A stretch of DNA of 64,000 nt from Methanolobus sp. GTDB taxonomy: Archaea; Halobacteriota; Methanosarcinia; Methanosarcinales; Methanosarcinaceae. The stretch covers positions 62,001 through 126,000 of the forward strand of contig JARVGJ010000001.1 of NCBI GenBank assembly GCA_029762595.1. The letters run 5' to 3'. The position numbers and the translations under genes are program-made. Below the pieces are notes generated by a model. It did no database searches, was not told the DNA's origin, and was given only the letters and a program-made list of their open reading frames with translations. Below are positions 34,773 to 43,147 of the stretch, in pieces; the stretch's first letter is position 1, and each line of letters begins with the position of its first letter.

Positions 34773-35006
34773 ATGACTGACCGAAGCGACAGGGTACCAA
34801 GCGTGGTTACAAACCCGGATGACTTTAATGCAGTACTTGAGAAGCTCAATCAGATAGATGAGAAGATCGAGTTCGTAAACAGTGAAGTTGCACAGCGTAT
34901 TGGTAAGAAAGTAGGAAGAGACATAGGAATATTATATGGAGCTGTTGCCGGAATAATCATATTCCTGCTCTACGTTCTGTTCCTTGCACCTATGCTCGGC
35001 ATTTAA
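34773..35006 (+). CDS. mtrG: Tetrahydromethanopterin S-methyltransferase subunit G
   Basis: The 77-residue subunit has VPSVVTNPDDFNAVLEKLNQ and IDEKIEFVNSEVAQRIGKKV, a helical stalk, then a C-terminal membrane helix. It starts one base after the mtrF stop. It anchors peripheral subunits to the membrane core. Confidence 0.95.
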   Translation: MTDRSDRVPSVVTNPDDFNAVLEKLNQIDEKIEFVNSEVAQRIGKKVGRDIGILYGAVAGIIIFLLYVLFLAPMLGI

Positions 35007-35024
35007 AATAAAGAGGTTGATCAT

Positions 35025-35981
35025 ATGTTCAGATTTGACAAGAAACAAGAAGTATTCGAGGTCGGCGGAGTTAAGTTCGGTGGCCAGCCTGGTGAATACC
35101 CAACCGTACTTGTGGGAACAATGTTCTATAACAGACACAAGATAGTGACTGACGAGGACAAGGGAATTTTCGACAAGGAAGCAGCAGATAAGCTCTGGCA
35201 AAGTATTGTAGATATGGGAGAAGTAACAGGTAACCCATATGTGAACCAGATAGTAGGTGAAACACCTGAAGCTATCAAGAAGTACATTGACTGGTTCATT
35301 GAACTTGATGACAAGACACCTTTTTTAATCGACTCATCAGCAGGAGATGTACGTGCAGCTGCTGCAGAATACGTCACTGAGATAGGTGTCGCGGACAGGG
35401 CCATCTACAACTCCATAAACGCAAGTGTCCATGCAGAGGAAATAGAGGCCATCAGAGACAGTGACATTGACTGTTCAATTGTCCTTGCTTTCAACGCAAC
35501 CGACCCTAGCGTAAAAGGAAAACTGGAGATCCTTGAGAGTGGCGGTACAGGACAGGATAAAGGTATGCTTGAGATCGCAAAGGAATGTGGGATCACAAAA
35601 CCACTGATCGATGTAGCTGCAACCCCGCTAGGTGCCGGATCAGGCGCATCCATGAGAGCGGTTCTCGCAATCAAGGGACACCTTGGACTTCCTGTTGGTG
35701 GTGGATATCACAACATGGCATCTGCATGGGACTGGATGAAAACATATAAGAAGCAGTTCGAGACAAAAGAAGAAAGGCAGGCAATCTACATGCCAGCTGA
35801 TATCGGAACAAACCTTGTACCACAGGTACTCGGTTCCAACTTCCAGCTCTTTGGACCTATCGAGAATACAGACAAAATATTCCCTGCAACAGCAATGGTA
35901 GACATCATGCTGGCAGAGACTGCAAAAGAACTTGGTATTGAGGTCAAAGACCCCAACCATCCAATCAACAAGCTGGTTTAA
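35025..35981 (+). CDS. mtrH: Tetrahydromethanopterin S-methyltransferase subunit H
   Basis: The 318-residue soluble TIM-barrel methyltransferase has the pterin-binding features KFGGQPGEYPTVLVGTMFYN, FLIDSSAGDVRAAAAEYV and LPVGGGYHNMASAWDWMKT. It catalyses methyl transfer from methyl-H4SPT to the corrinoid of MtrA. It is the last gene of the operon and its TAA lies in the loop of the terminator hairpin. Confidence 0.97.
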   Translation: MFRFDKKQEVFEVGGVKFGGQPGEYPTVLVGTMFYNRHKIVTDEDKGIFDKEAADKLWQSIVDMGEVTGNPYVNQIVGETPEAIKKYIDWFIELDDKTPFLIDSSAGDVRAAAAEYVTEIGVADRAIYNSINASVHAEEIEAIRDSDIDCSIVLAFNATDPSVKGKLEILESGGTGQDKGMLEIAKECGITKPLIDVAATPLGAGSGASMRAVLAIKGHLGLPVGGGYHNMASAWDWMKTYKKQFETKEERQAIYMPADIGTNLVPQVLGSNFQLFGPIENTDKIFPATAMVDIMLAETAKELGIEVKDPNHPINKLV

Positions 35982-36006
35982 ACAAACCAGCTTTCTTTTT
36001 TTATTT
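35970..36006 (+). terminator. Intrinsic-type terminator of the mtr operon
   Basis: A perfect 10-bp stem (AAGCTGGTTT at 35970-35979, AAACCAGCTT at 35984-35993) with loop AAAC is followed by a T-rich tract. The mtrH stop codon TAA (35979-35981) spans the end of the left arm and the loop, so the 5' arm is coding sequence. Confidence 0.85.
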
Positions 36007-36166
36007 ATAGCATTCTGGCAAGCAGCCAGAGGCTTGGATAAAAACCCACTTCCAAACCTTAACGTACATTAATACTGTCCATATAATGAACATTAACCTA
36101 TATACTGAATTTTACTTTTAAAAGATAGCAACTTTTAAAAAAAGCAAAATAAAAATAAAAACAATA
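36007..36166. other. AT-rich intergenic DNA between the mtr terminator and the MITE
   Basis: There is no gene in this stretch. ACTTTTAAAA occurs twice (about 36111 and 36132). These may be remnants of the promoter for the gene at 36378 that was separated from it by the MITE. Confidence 0.4.
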
Positions 36167-36343
36167 ATGTCAGGGCTCTGTAGAAATCTTTTCTTTATTA
36201 ATAAAGCACAGATGAAAAATATCTGCGTGCATCAGCGTTACCTGCTAAACGGAGGTTTAGAAGGCACTCAACTCTGTAAGAGGTGAGTGTATCTGCGGTT
36301 CACAAATTATTGATAATAGGTTTTCTACAGAGCCAATGTCAGC
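36167..36343. mobile_element. 161-bp MITE (IS6-family-like ends) with 8-bp target site duplications
   Basis: Perfect 13-bp terminal inverted repeats, GGCTCTGTAGAAA (36175-36187) and TTTCTACAGAGCC (36323-36335), bound a 161-bp element with no open frame. It is flanked by perfect 8-bp direct repeats AATGTCAG (36167-36174 and 36336-36343), a target duplication. The ends resemble IS6-family termini (GGTTCTGTTGCAAA type), and that family makes 8-bp duplications. Internal palindromes at 36194-36207, 36207-36231, 36242-36265, 36266-36290 and 36307-36318 make it highly foldable. It was probably moved by a transposase elsewhere in the genome. Confidence 0.85.
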
Positions 36344-36377
36344 AAAATTATTAAAGTAGAGAATACTATCGCCTAAC

Positions 36378-36944
36378 ATGACGGATGTAATATTGATATG
36401 GGATAATCCACTGCTTTTTGAAAAACTTTTCAGGGAGTATGATATCAAATGCCAGAGAATCATAGCCGATTCTATAGGCACCCCCTTTATACAACCATGC
36501 AAATGTGTGATCATACCTACCGGTTTTGCAAATGAGGCCTATACAAATATATTACCAGGGATTGAAAGGAATGCTAAGAGGTTAGAGAATTTTGTGCTTA
36601 AAGGTGGCAACCTTATAATATTCAGCCCGATGGTTCCCAGCTACAGATACGATTGGCTCCCAATAGAACTGGAATACACACAACAACACCAGGTCACCCA
36701 TATATCCAATGATCAGAAACATGAAGCACAATGTCTTGTGGAAGACAGCTGTTGTGAAGTTGAGTTTGACGGATATTTTTCAAAAACTGATGGAGAAGTC
36801 GTCTTTAAAAGTAAGGAAGGAAATCCCCTCATGGTAGTAAAAGAGATAGGTGAAGGAAGGATAATTGCAACAACCATCCATGAATTTCCTTCAGGAGAAT
36901 TCCTTAAATGGATAACAGGGAATGCAAAAAAAAGCAGGTTATAA
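36378..36944 (+). CDS. Hypothetical protein with class I glutamine amidotransferase-like (ThuA-like) fold
   Basis: The 188 residues resemble a small alpha/beta protein: VILIWDNPLLFEKLFREYDI, CVIIPTGFANEAYTNILPGI and NFVLKGGNLIIFSPMVPS recall the GATase1-like/BPL-N fold, in which a subdomain looks for a strand ending in G-G-x-L-I. A catalytic Cys-His-Glu triad is not obvious. No signal peptide is seen. The MITE ends 34 bases before its ATG, with TATA-like AAATTATTAAAG between (36346-36357). Function is unknown. Confidence 0.55.
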   Translation: MTDVILIWDNPLLFEKLFREYDIKCQRIIADSIGTPFIQPCKCVIIPTGFANEAYTNILPGIERNAKRLENFVLKGGNLIIFSPMVPSYRYDWLPIELEYTQQHQVTHISNDQKHEAQCLVEDSCCEVEFDGYFSKTDGEVVFKSKEGNPLMVVKEIGEGRIIATTIHEFPSGEFLKWITGNAKKSRL

Positions 36945-36950
36945 CCCTTA

Positions 36951-37226
36951 TTATTTGAAATCCTTACCAAGCTGCTCTGCAATATCCGCAGCATCCGGCA
37001 CCCGAAGTACAAAGAGTCCAAAACAGGGTTTGATGAACTGGAAAAAAACCTCATCCCCTTTTACACCCACAGGAACATTATCCCCCATTAAAGCCACACC
37101 ACGTAGCCTGTAACCACCTGGAACGTGATAGACCTTATCAGACTTTTCCTGAATAAGTCTCTCACACTGGATCGGATTAGCTCCCTTCAGGAGGATCTCA
37201 AAAGGAATATCATTGATGCAAGCCAT
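36951..37226 (-). CDS. Conserved hypothetical protein, 91 residues
   Basis: The protein (MACINDIPFEILLKGANPIQ, then YHVPGGYRLRGVALMGDNVP and FFQFIKPCFGLFVLRVPDAA) is compact and beta-rich, and looks real. It lies 15 bases downstream of purM on the same strand and convergent with the previous gene. I do not recognise the family; it is likely archaea-specific. Co-transcription with purM and aspartokinase suggests a small regulatory or binding protein, but that is inference. Confidence 0.6.
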   Translation of the reverse strand: MACINDIPFEILLKGANPIQCERLIQEKSDKVYHVPGGYRLRGVALMGDNVPVGVKGDEVFFQFIKPCFGLFVLRVPDAADIAEQLGKDFK

Positions 37227-37241
37227 GGTAATAACCTTTGA

Positions 37242-38246
37242 TCATTCAGTAATTACAAGGTCGCGCACTTTAATACCTTTTTCCGTAATACGGCCAACAA
37301 CTTTACCACCTGTCATGGCAACAGCCTTTTCTGCCTGCCCAGGGGGCAATATGATAATGAATCCCATACCCATATTGAAGGTCCTGTACATTTCAAGGTC
37401 ATCAACATTACCTTCTTCCTGAAGGAATTTAAAGATGGGGTTTGGTTCTATAGGATCATAGAAATCAAAGCCAAGTTTTGTAACCCTTTTTAATTTCAAA
37501 AGCCCACTACCTGTAATATGGGCAAGTCCATGGACATCGCATTCCTTTATCACATCAAGGACCTCCATATAGATCCTGGTCGGTATCAGGAGCTCATCTC
37601 CTATAGTCGTAGAACTGTCAAAGGGAAAAGGGTCGCTGTATGAATACTTGGAACTCTCCACTATATTCCTTACAAGAGTATAACCATTACTGTGAACCCC
37701 AGCGCTTGGAATGCCCACTATGGCATCTCCAAGACTGACCTTTTCACCTGTAATGATCATATCTTTCCTGACCATTCCCAGACATGTACCTGCAAGGTCA
37801 AAACCCTTCACAATATCCGGAAGAGTTGCCGTTTCGCCACCAACTATGGACATACGTGATATCTTTGCACCTTTCTTAAGACCCTCACCTATCTGGGAAG
37901 CGAAGCCCTCATCATGCTTTTCAAGGGCAAGGTAATCAACAAAGGATATAGGCTCAGCGCCTATGGCCAGAAGGTCGTTCACATTCATTGCAATGCAATC
38001 AATACCCACTGTATTCCAGCGTTTCATCTCGTTTGCTATAAGGACCTTTGAACCCACACCATCCGTAGCAAGGGCTAAGGCGTATTCACCGAAATCGATT
38101 AATCCGGCATAGTGACCAATGCCTGTTAAAGGGGCACCCAGACCCTCCCGCTTATAATCCATACCCTGTGTAAGTGCCTTGATAGTGGCTTCTTCTTCTT
38201 CAATGTCAACCCCTGACCCGGCATACGTAAGATGCTTATCTTTCAT
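37242..38246 (-). CDS. purM: Phosphoribosylformylglycinamidine cyclo-ligase (AIR synthetase)
   Basis: The 334-residue protein has YAGSGVDIEEEEATIKAL at the N-terminus, YALALATDGVGSKVLIANEM, IDCIAMNVNDLLAIGAEPIS and SMVGGETATL-like SIVGGETATLPDIVKGFDL, all PurM motifs. It makes AIR from FGAM with ATP, step five of purine synthesis. ATG 38246 overlaps the aspartokinase stop (ATGA), so the two genes are translationally coupled. Confidence 0.95.
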   Translation of the reverse strand: MKDKHLTYAGSGVDIEEEEATIKALTQGMDYKREGLGAPLTGIGHYAGLIDFGEYALALATDGVGSKVLIANEMKRWNTVGIDCIAMNVNDLLAIGAEPISFVDYLALEKHDEGFASQIGEGLKKGAKISRMSIVGGETATLPDIVKGFDLAGTCLGMVRKDMIITGEKVSLGDAIVGIPSAGVHSNGYTLVRNIVESSKYSYSDPFPFDSSTTIGDELLIPTRIYMEVLDVIKECDVHGLAHITGSGLLKLKRVTKLGFDFYDPIEPNPIFKFLQEEGNVDDLEMYRTFNMGMGFIIILPPGQAEKAVAMTGGKVVGRITEKGIKVRDLVITE

Positions 38247-39655
38247 CTGAAATCCCTGCATTGTTTATCAAGTTCGAATTCTTTATGCAGCGTCCTTACA
38301 GCATCAAGAGCTTCCTCTATGCTCACCACAAAGGAGATATTATGCTGCGACGAACCCTGACTTATCATAATAATATTTATACCGGCCTTGCCAAGGGAAT
38401 TGAATACTTTTCCTGCAACACCGGGAATACCATCCATACCTGCACCGACAACGGCAACTACACATATATCACTATCATATGCCACATCACCCACTACATT
38501 GGTAGTGAACTCAGACCTTATGGCAGCCACCGCGGCCTCAAGATGATCCTCATTTACCACCAGTGACATGTTAGCCTCGGATGAGGCCTGACTGATCATG
38601 ATAATATTCACACCAGCATTTGCAAGTGCAGAAAACACCCTTGCTGCTGTACCTATGGTCCCCACCATGCCGGCACCACTGATATTAATAAGAGCTACCT
38701 TGTTGATCAGTGTTACAGCTTTAACAACATCCTGTATCTTCTGCTGTTCCGCAACGATAAGTGTACCGGGAAAATCAGGTTCGAATGTGTTCTTCACACG
38801 CACAGGGATCTTGTGCCTTATAGCAGGTTCAATGGTCCTTGGATGAAGGACCTTAGCCCCGAAATAAGACAGTTCCATTGCCTCTATATACGATATCTGC
38901 GCAAGTGGCCTTGCTTCAGGCACTATCTTAGGATCTGTAGTAAGCACTCCATGGACCTCTTTCCACAGCCATATCTCATCAGCATTTATAGATGCCCCAA
39001 TAATCGAAGCAGAGAAGTCAGAACCCCCACGGCCCAGAGTAGTGATGATATCCTGTTTGTTCTGAGCAATAAATCCCGTGACCACGGGAATATGGTCCTT
39101 CAGCAAAGGACAAAGCCGTTCATGTACCTGTTTATAGCTATCCTCCAGAAGTTTTGCATCCCCGTAGTTGGAATCTGTTACAATGCCAGCCTCCCCACCT
39201 GTGAAAGCCTTTGATGGAATACCTAAAGAGCGAATAGAACCACTTACAATAGGAACAGCCAGACGCTCCCCATATGAAGATATATAATCAATAGAACGGT
39301 TGGTCAGTTCACCAAGATAACATATGCCTATAAGGGCCTTTTCAAGCTCATCGACCCTGCTGTCTATTACGCCTATACATTCTGATCTGATAGACTCATC
39401 AGAAATGGCAAAATTGATAGCATCGTAATGCTTCTTTGACAGGTCGGTAATGAATTCCTTTACCTGGCTTACTTTGCCGTTTCTTGAAACTTCTTTTGCA
39501 GTACTGAGCAACCCATCTGTAACACCGCCAAGTGCTGAAGTAACTGCCACAAGTTCATTACCGTTCATATGATATTGCTTTAAAAGCTCTGCCACATGAC
39601 GGATCTTTTCACCGTTTTCAACGGAAGTCCCGCCGAACTTCATTACGATTCTCAT
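38243..39655 (-). CDS. lysC: Aspartate kinase
   Basis: The 470-residue enzyme begins MRIVMKFGGTSVENGEKIRH, the amino acid kinase signature, with ITTLGRGGSDFSASIIGASI near residue 210. Two C-terminal ACT domains contain the paired INIIMISQASSEANMSLVV and INIIMISQGSSQHNISFVV motifs, so allosteric feedback by lysine or threonine is likely. It phosphorylates aspartate for lysine, threonine, methionine and, in methanogens, diaminopimelate. It is the first gene of the lysC-purM-hypothetical operon. Confidence 0.95.
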   Translation of the reverse strand: MRIVMKFGGTSVENGEKIRHVAELLKQYHMNGNELVAVTSALGGVTDGLLSTAKEVSRNGKVSQVKEFITDLSKKHYDAINFAISDESIRSECIGVIDSRVDELEKALIGICYLGELTNRSIDYISSYGERLAVPIVSGSIRSLGIPSKAFTGGEAGIVTDSNYGDAKLLEDSYKQVHERLCPLLKDHIPVVTGFIAQNKQDIITTLGRGGSDFSASIIGASINADEIWLWKEVHGVLTTDPKIVPEARPLAQISYIEAMELSYFGAKVLHPRTIEPAIRHKIPVRVKNTFEPDFPGTLIVAEQQKIQDVVKAVTLINKVALINISGAGMVGTIGTAARVFSALANAGVNIIMISQASSEANMSLVVNEDHLEAAVAAIRSEFTTNVVGDVAYDSDICVVAVVGAGMDGIPGVAGKVFNSLGKAGINIIMISQGSSQHNISFVVSIEEALDAVRTLHKEFELDKQCRDFR

Positions 39656-39775
39656 GATAAGACCACATTTACTTTGTCAGCTGATTTCGTCTATAAACAA
39701 TACGGACCGATATAAAGATTATGTGTCATGAAAGAACAGGCCAGTGTAAAATGACATATAGCCTGCAATTACATG

Positions 39776-40990
39776 TTATTTGAACTTCTTCAAGAAAACA
39801 AAGAATACAAAAAAAACTCCTGCCGTTACAACCAGAGAAATGATGTTTGAAATGTTCGATGTTAAAGGCAAAGACTGGAGAGACAAAACGGAAGACTTGT
39901 TTGAGGAACTGTTTTCTTCACCTATGCTTCCTGTAGCCGAACTTGCAATCCCCATTATTGAGCCTGTAATATTATTCCTGATATTAGATGACACCGAGAA
40001 CTCCCTGGAATAATATGAAAAGTGCCCATCGTTATCAAGCATCATAAGGGTAACATTATGAATACCTGCATCCAGCTCCCCTGTCACGGCTTTATAGGTA
40101 CCTGGATGCACATATTTCCTGGAATCAATGATTTCCCCATCGATCAGGACTTTAACTTCAGGAGAAGGAACATTCAAAATGTAACTAATGATAGCAACAT
40201 GTCCGGCTTTCAGTCCGCCTTCTACCGGAGAGATAACCTCAATGTCTACCGCATCCCCCGAGCCAGCACCTATCTCTGATATCTGCTCCTGACGCAATGA
40301 AACGTGTTTGAGGAATACAGTGGTTGAATCATCGGACTGGAAAAACGCCTTCACATTGGCAAGAAAGATTGTCCTTGGGCCATTCTCTGAATAAACCGTG
40401 TAATAAAAATAATCCTCATAACCAACTTCATCTTCTTTTAATAATTTACCATCGTATTTGAGCCTAAGAGATACCGTCTCATCATCCACACCACCAGTCT
40501 CAAGTGTGTAGAGTCCAGCCAGATCAAGCTCATAACCACTTTTCAGTGAATAGCTCTTATCAAGGAGAAAATAATGTCCTACATCTTCCACAGGGTCAAG
40601 ATACTGTTCAATGTATACAGTGGAATAAAAATCACCGCCTGATCTTTTCACAGAGCCTTTTGGAGTTATCCGCAGGATCAGATAATCTTTCTCTTTCTCA
40701 TTATCCGTTACAACGGAGCGGATATATTCAAGAGGAACATCTTTTTTTGCAAGGTTATTTTCAATTTTAACAGGCTTACCATGAAGATATACATCTATCA
40801 GCATTTCACCGGTGTTACTGCTCACATCCACTATCCTGACAGAATAACCCTGTTCCAGGAACAATTCATCCTTAATGGTTACCGAAGGTTCTGAATAATG
40901 AACCATTGTCTCTGTGCTGACACCTGCTCCAGGAAAGGCACACATGAACAAAAGACAGATAAAGATAATTACAAAACGTATATATTTCAT
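39776..40990 (-). CDS. S-layer-related surface protein with signal peptide and C-terminal anchor
   Basis: The 404-residue protein has a signal peptide (FVIIFICLLFMCAFPGAGV), two copies of a roughly 100-residue beta domain whose starts (LEQGYSVRIVDVSSNTGEML and LKSGYELDLAGLYTLETGGV) resemble the second half of the S-layer domain in the large surface protein at 11943-15665, an Ig-like region around residue 270, an Asn/Ser-rich linker with N-glycosylation sequons, and a final membrane helix (IISLVVTAGVFFVFFVFL). It is probably an S-layer-associated or anchored surface protein; function is unknown. Confidence 0.7.
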   Translation of the reverse strand: MKYIRFVIIFICLLFMCAFPGAGVSTETMVHYSEPSVTIKDELFLEQGYSVRIVDVSSNTGEMLIDVYLHGKPVKIENNLAKKDVPLEYIRSVVTDNEKEKDYLILRITPKGSVKRSGGDFYSTVYIEQYLDPVEDVGHYFLLDKSYSLKSGYELDLAGLYTLETGGVDDETVSLRLKYDGKLLKEDEVGYEDYFYYTVYSENGPRTIFLANVKAFFQSDDSTTVFLKHVSLRQEQISEIGAGSGDAVDIEVISPVEGGLKAGHVAIISYILNVPSPEVKVLIDGEIIDSRKYVHPGTYKAVTGELDAGIHNVTLMMLDNDGHFSYYSREFSVSSNIRNNITGSIMGIASSATGSIGEENSSSNKSSVLSLQSLPLTSNISNIISLVVTAGVFFVFFVFLKKFK

Positions 40991-41107
40991 CGAAACCTCA
41001 CATCATAGGACCGGATAAAAATGACATTCAATTATGCTACTTTGTATGCATATTATTGTCTTATGGTTTTTATTGATTTCTACTAATATAGGCGAATAGG
41101 TGAAAAT

Positions 41108-42313
41108 ATGAAATATGTAGTACTCATAGGGGATGGAATGGCAGATGAGCCCCTCGAAGAATTCGGGAACCGGACAGTTCTCCAGAAAGCCAATACACCC
41201 AACATGGATTACATAACCATAAATGGCAGGGCCGGGCTGGCACGAACGGTCCCGGAAGGATTACATCCCGGAAGTGATGTGGCGAACATGTCTATTTTGG
41301 GCTACGACCCAAAAAAGTACTATTCTGGAAGAGCACCCCTTGAAGCTGTGAGTATGGGCGTGGAACTGGAAAAAGATGATGTTGCATTCCGATGCAACCT
41401 CATAACAATAAAGAACGACCTGATAACTGACTACAGCTCCGGGCATATAAGCAGTGAGGAAGCAAAGGAACTAATCCAAAGTATCAGGTCTGATCTTGGA
41501 GATGAGAGATTTGAGTTCTACCCCGGGATAAGCTACAGACACCTTATGGTAGCAAAGAAAGCCTTTGGTGCCAATACAGAATGTGTCCCACCACATGATG
41601 TTATAGACACCAACATGCATGAACACATGCCAAAAGGAGAGGACAGCGAGGCCATCTCAGAACTTATTGAAAAGTCCATGGAGATACTTAAAGAACACCC
41701 TGTGAATATGAAGAGGATAGCAGAAGGTAAGAACCCGGGAAACTCCATATGGCTATGGGGACAGGGATTTGTACCTGCGTTCACTCCATTTAAAGAACTT
41801 TACGGACTTAACGGAGCCATTATCTCAGCTGTTGACCTCGTTAAGGGAATTGGCACATATGCAGGGCTTGATGTGATCGAAGTCCCCGGAGCTACAGGAT
41901 ATCTTGACACTAATTATATAGGCAAGGCAGAGTACGCCATTGAAGCCCTCAAGAACCATGATTTTGTCTTTGTGCATGTTGAAGCGCCAGACGAGGCAGG
42001 ACACATGGGAGATGTGAATGCAAAGATACAGGCAATAGAAGACTTTGATGAGAAGGTCGTTGGCACTGTACTTAAGGGAGCCATTGAAATGGAAGAGGAC
42101 GTAACCATCATGGTCCTGCCTGACCATCCAACACCTATTGCATTAAGGACACACACATCCGCACCAATCCCTGTGGCAATATACTGCACCCTGGAAGAGG
42201 AAGCTGACAAAGCAGATGCATTTGATGAGGAGTCTGTCAGAAAGGGGTCGCTTGGAACTGTATATGCTGCTGACCTAGTGGAAATGCTGATCAGTAAGAA
42301 GTGGGTATTATAA
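41108..42313 (+). CDS. apgM: Cofactor-independent phosphoglycerate mutase, archaeal type
   Basis: The 401-residue member of the alkaline phosphatase superfamily has [20 protein letters not shown] at the N-terminus (metal Asp), [20 protein letters not shown] with the catalytic Ser near residue 60, [20 protein letters not shown] and [20 protein letters not shown] (metal His). It interconverts 2- and 3-phosphoglycerate in gluconeogenesis and glycolysis. It is monocistronic and divergent from the surface-protein gene. Confidence 0.94.
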   Translation: MKYVVLIGDGMADEPLEEFGNRTVLQKANTPNMDYITINGRAGLARTVPEGLHPGSDVANMSILGYDPKKYYSGRAPLEAVSMGVELEKDDVAFRCNLITIKNDLITDYSSGHISSEEAKELIQSIRSDLGDERFEFYPGISYRHLMVAKKAFGANTECVPPHDVIDTNMHEHMPKGEDSEAISELIEKSMEILKEHPVNMKRIAEGKNPGNSIWLWGQGFVPAFTPFKELYGLNGAIISAVDLVKGIGTYAGLDVIEVPGATGYLDTNYIGKAEYAIEALKNHDFVFVHVEAPDEAGHMGDVNAKIQAIEDFDEKVVGTVLKGAIEMEEDVTIMVLPDHPTPIALRTHTSAPIPVAIYCTLEEEADKADAFDEESVRKGSLGTVYAADLVEMLISKKWVL

Positions 42314-42330
42314 GCTTGTTTTTACAGCTC

Positions 42331-42425
42331 ATAATATATAAATAAGAATACCCGGATATTACTGAGTAATGGGAGTACCAATAGGATCGATAGTCCCATC
42401 TATAAGATAAAAAGGAGTGGTATAC
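42331..42425 (+). promoter_or_regulatory. Hsp20 promoter and leader
   Basis: A TATA-like ATAATATATAAATAA (42331-42345) precedes a leader of about 55 bases. The leader contains a short palindrome ATTACTGAGTAAT (42358-42370) and a strong ribosome site AAAAGGAG (42410-42417). GGAGT of the ribosome site could pair with ACTCC in codons 6-7. Confidence 0.45.
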
Positions 42426-42887
42426 ATGAAGTTTGGACTGACTCCCTGGAGAACCTCGGGGATTTCCGGATTGGACCCCTTGGATGAGATGAAGCGCATG
42501 CATGATCGACTCAACCGTTTTTTCTCAGAAGAGGGAAAAAGATCAGAGATGATGGACATAGATACGCTTTCACCTCTTGTGGACATCAAAGAGAAAGACA
42601 ACAATATAATTGTCACAACTGATCTGCCTGGTATTGACAAAAAGGATGTCAACATCGATATCAAAGATAATATGGTATGGATAAGTGCCAATACGCATAA
42701 AGAATCCGAGGAAGAAAAGGAAGGGTATCTTATGCGTGAGCGCAGCTACAACAGGTTTGCACGTGCATTCAATCTGCCTGCAGCTGTCAGAGAAGGAGAT
42801 GCAAGTGCAAAACTTGAAGATGGCGTACTTACCATTACATTGCCAAAAGCAGAGATCGAGGAAAAGCACAGGATAATGATAGAGTGA
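42426..42887 (+). CDS. Small heat shock protein (Hsp20/alpha-crystallin)
   Basis: The 153-residue chaperone has an N-terminal arm (MKFGLTPWRTSGISGLDPLD), the alpha-crystallin domain with DTLSPLVDIKEKDNNIIVTT and RSYNRFARAFNLPAAVREGD, and the hallmark GVLTITLPKAE motif, then a short tail with IMIE. It forms oligomers that hold unfolded proteins. ATG 42426 lies nine bases after AAAGGAG; the GTG at 42417 overlaps that ribosome site and is rejected. Confidence 0.94.
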   Translation: MKFGLTPWRTSGISGLDPLDEMKRMHDRLNRFFSEEGKRSEMMDIDTLSPLVDIKEKDNNIIVTTDLPGIDKKDVNIDIKDNMVWISANTHKESEEEKEGYLMRERSYNRFARAFNLPAAVREGDASAKLEDGVLTITLPKAEIEEKHRIMIE

Positions 42888-42901
42888 ACTTTATTAACAA
42901 A

Positions 42902-42933
42902 CGTCCTTTAGGACGACACTCTTTTATTTCTAT
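42902..42933 (+). terminator. Terminator after hsp20
   Basis: CGTCC-TTTA-GGACG (42902-42915) forms a 5-bp GC stem with a 4-base loop, followed by a T-rich stretch (CTCTTTTATTTC). It lies 14 bases after the hsp20 stop. Confidence 0.65.
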
Positions 42934-43147
42934 TTTCTTTTATTTCCAAACCCTTGTTTTGCGGCATCAGTAAAAAATATCATCATCCTTTGCTCAGTCG
43001 GGGTAACTGTCATCATCGCCGCAGGAAACAATATGCCCATATACTATAATTAGCTTTTCGGATTATTCCCATAACAATAATGAATACCATTCACAACATT
43101 TTTGAAATAAAACGCAATCTAACTTCATTACTTTGGGAGGAAACTGA

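Noticed and set aside
36175-36335. First read as a riboswitch or structured leader RNA for the gene at 36378
   Set aside because: The outer 8-bp AATGTCAG duplication and 13-bp terminal inverted repeats fit a transposed element better; an RNA role is kept only as a secondary possibility.
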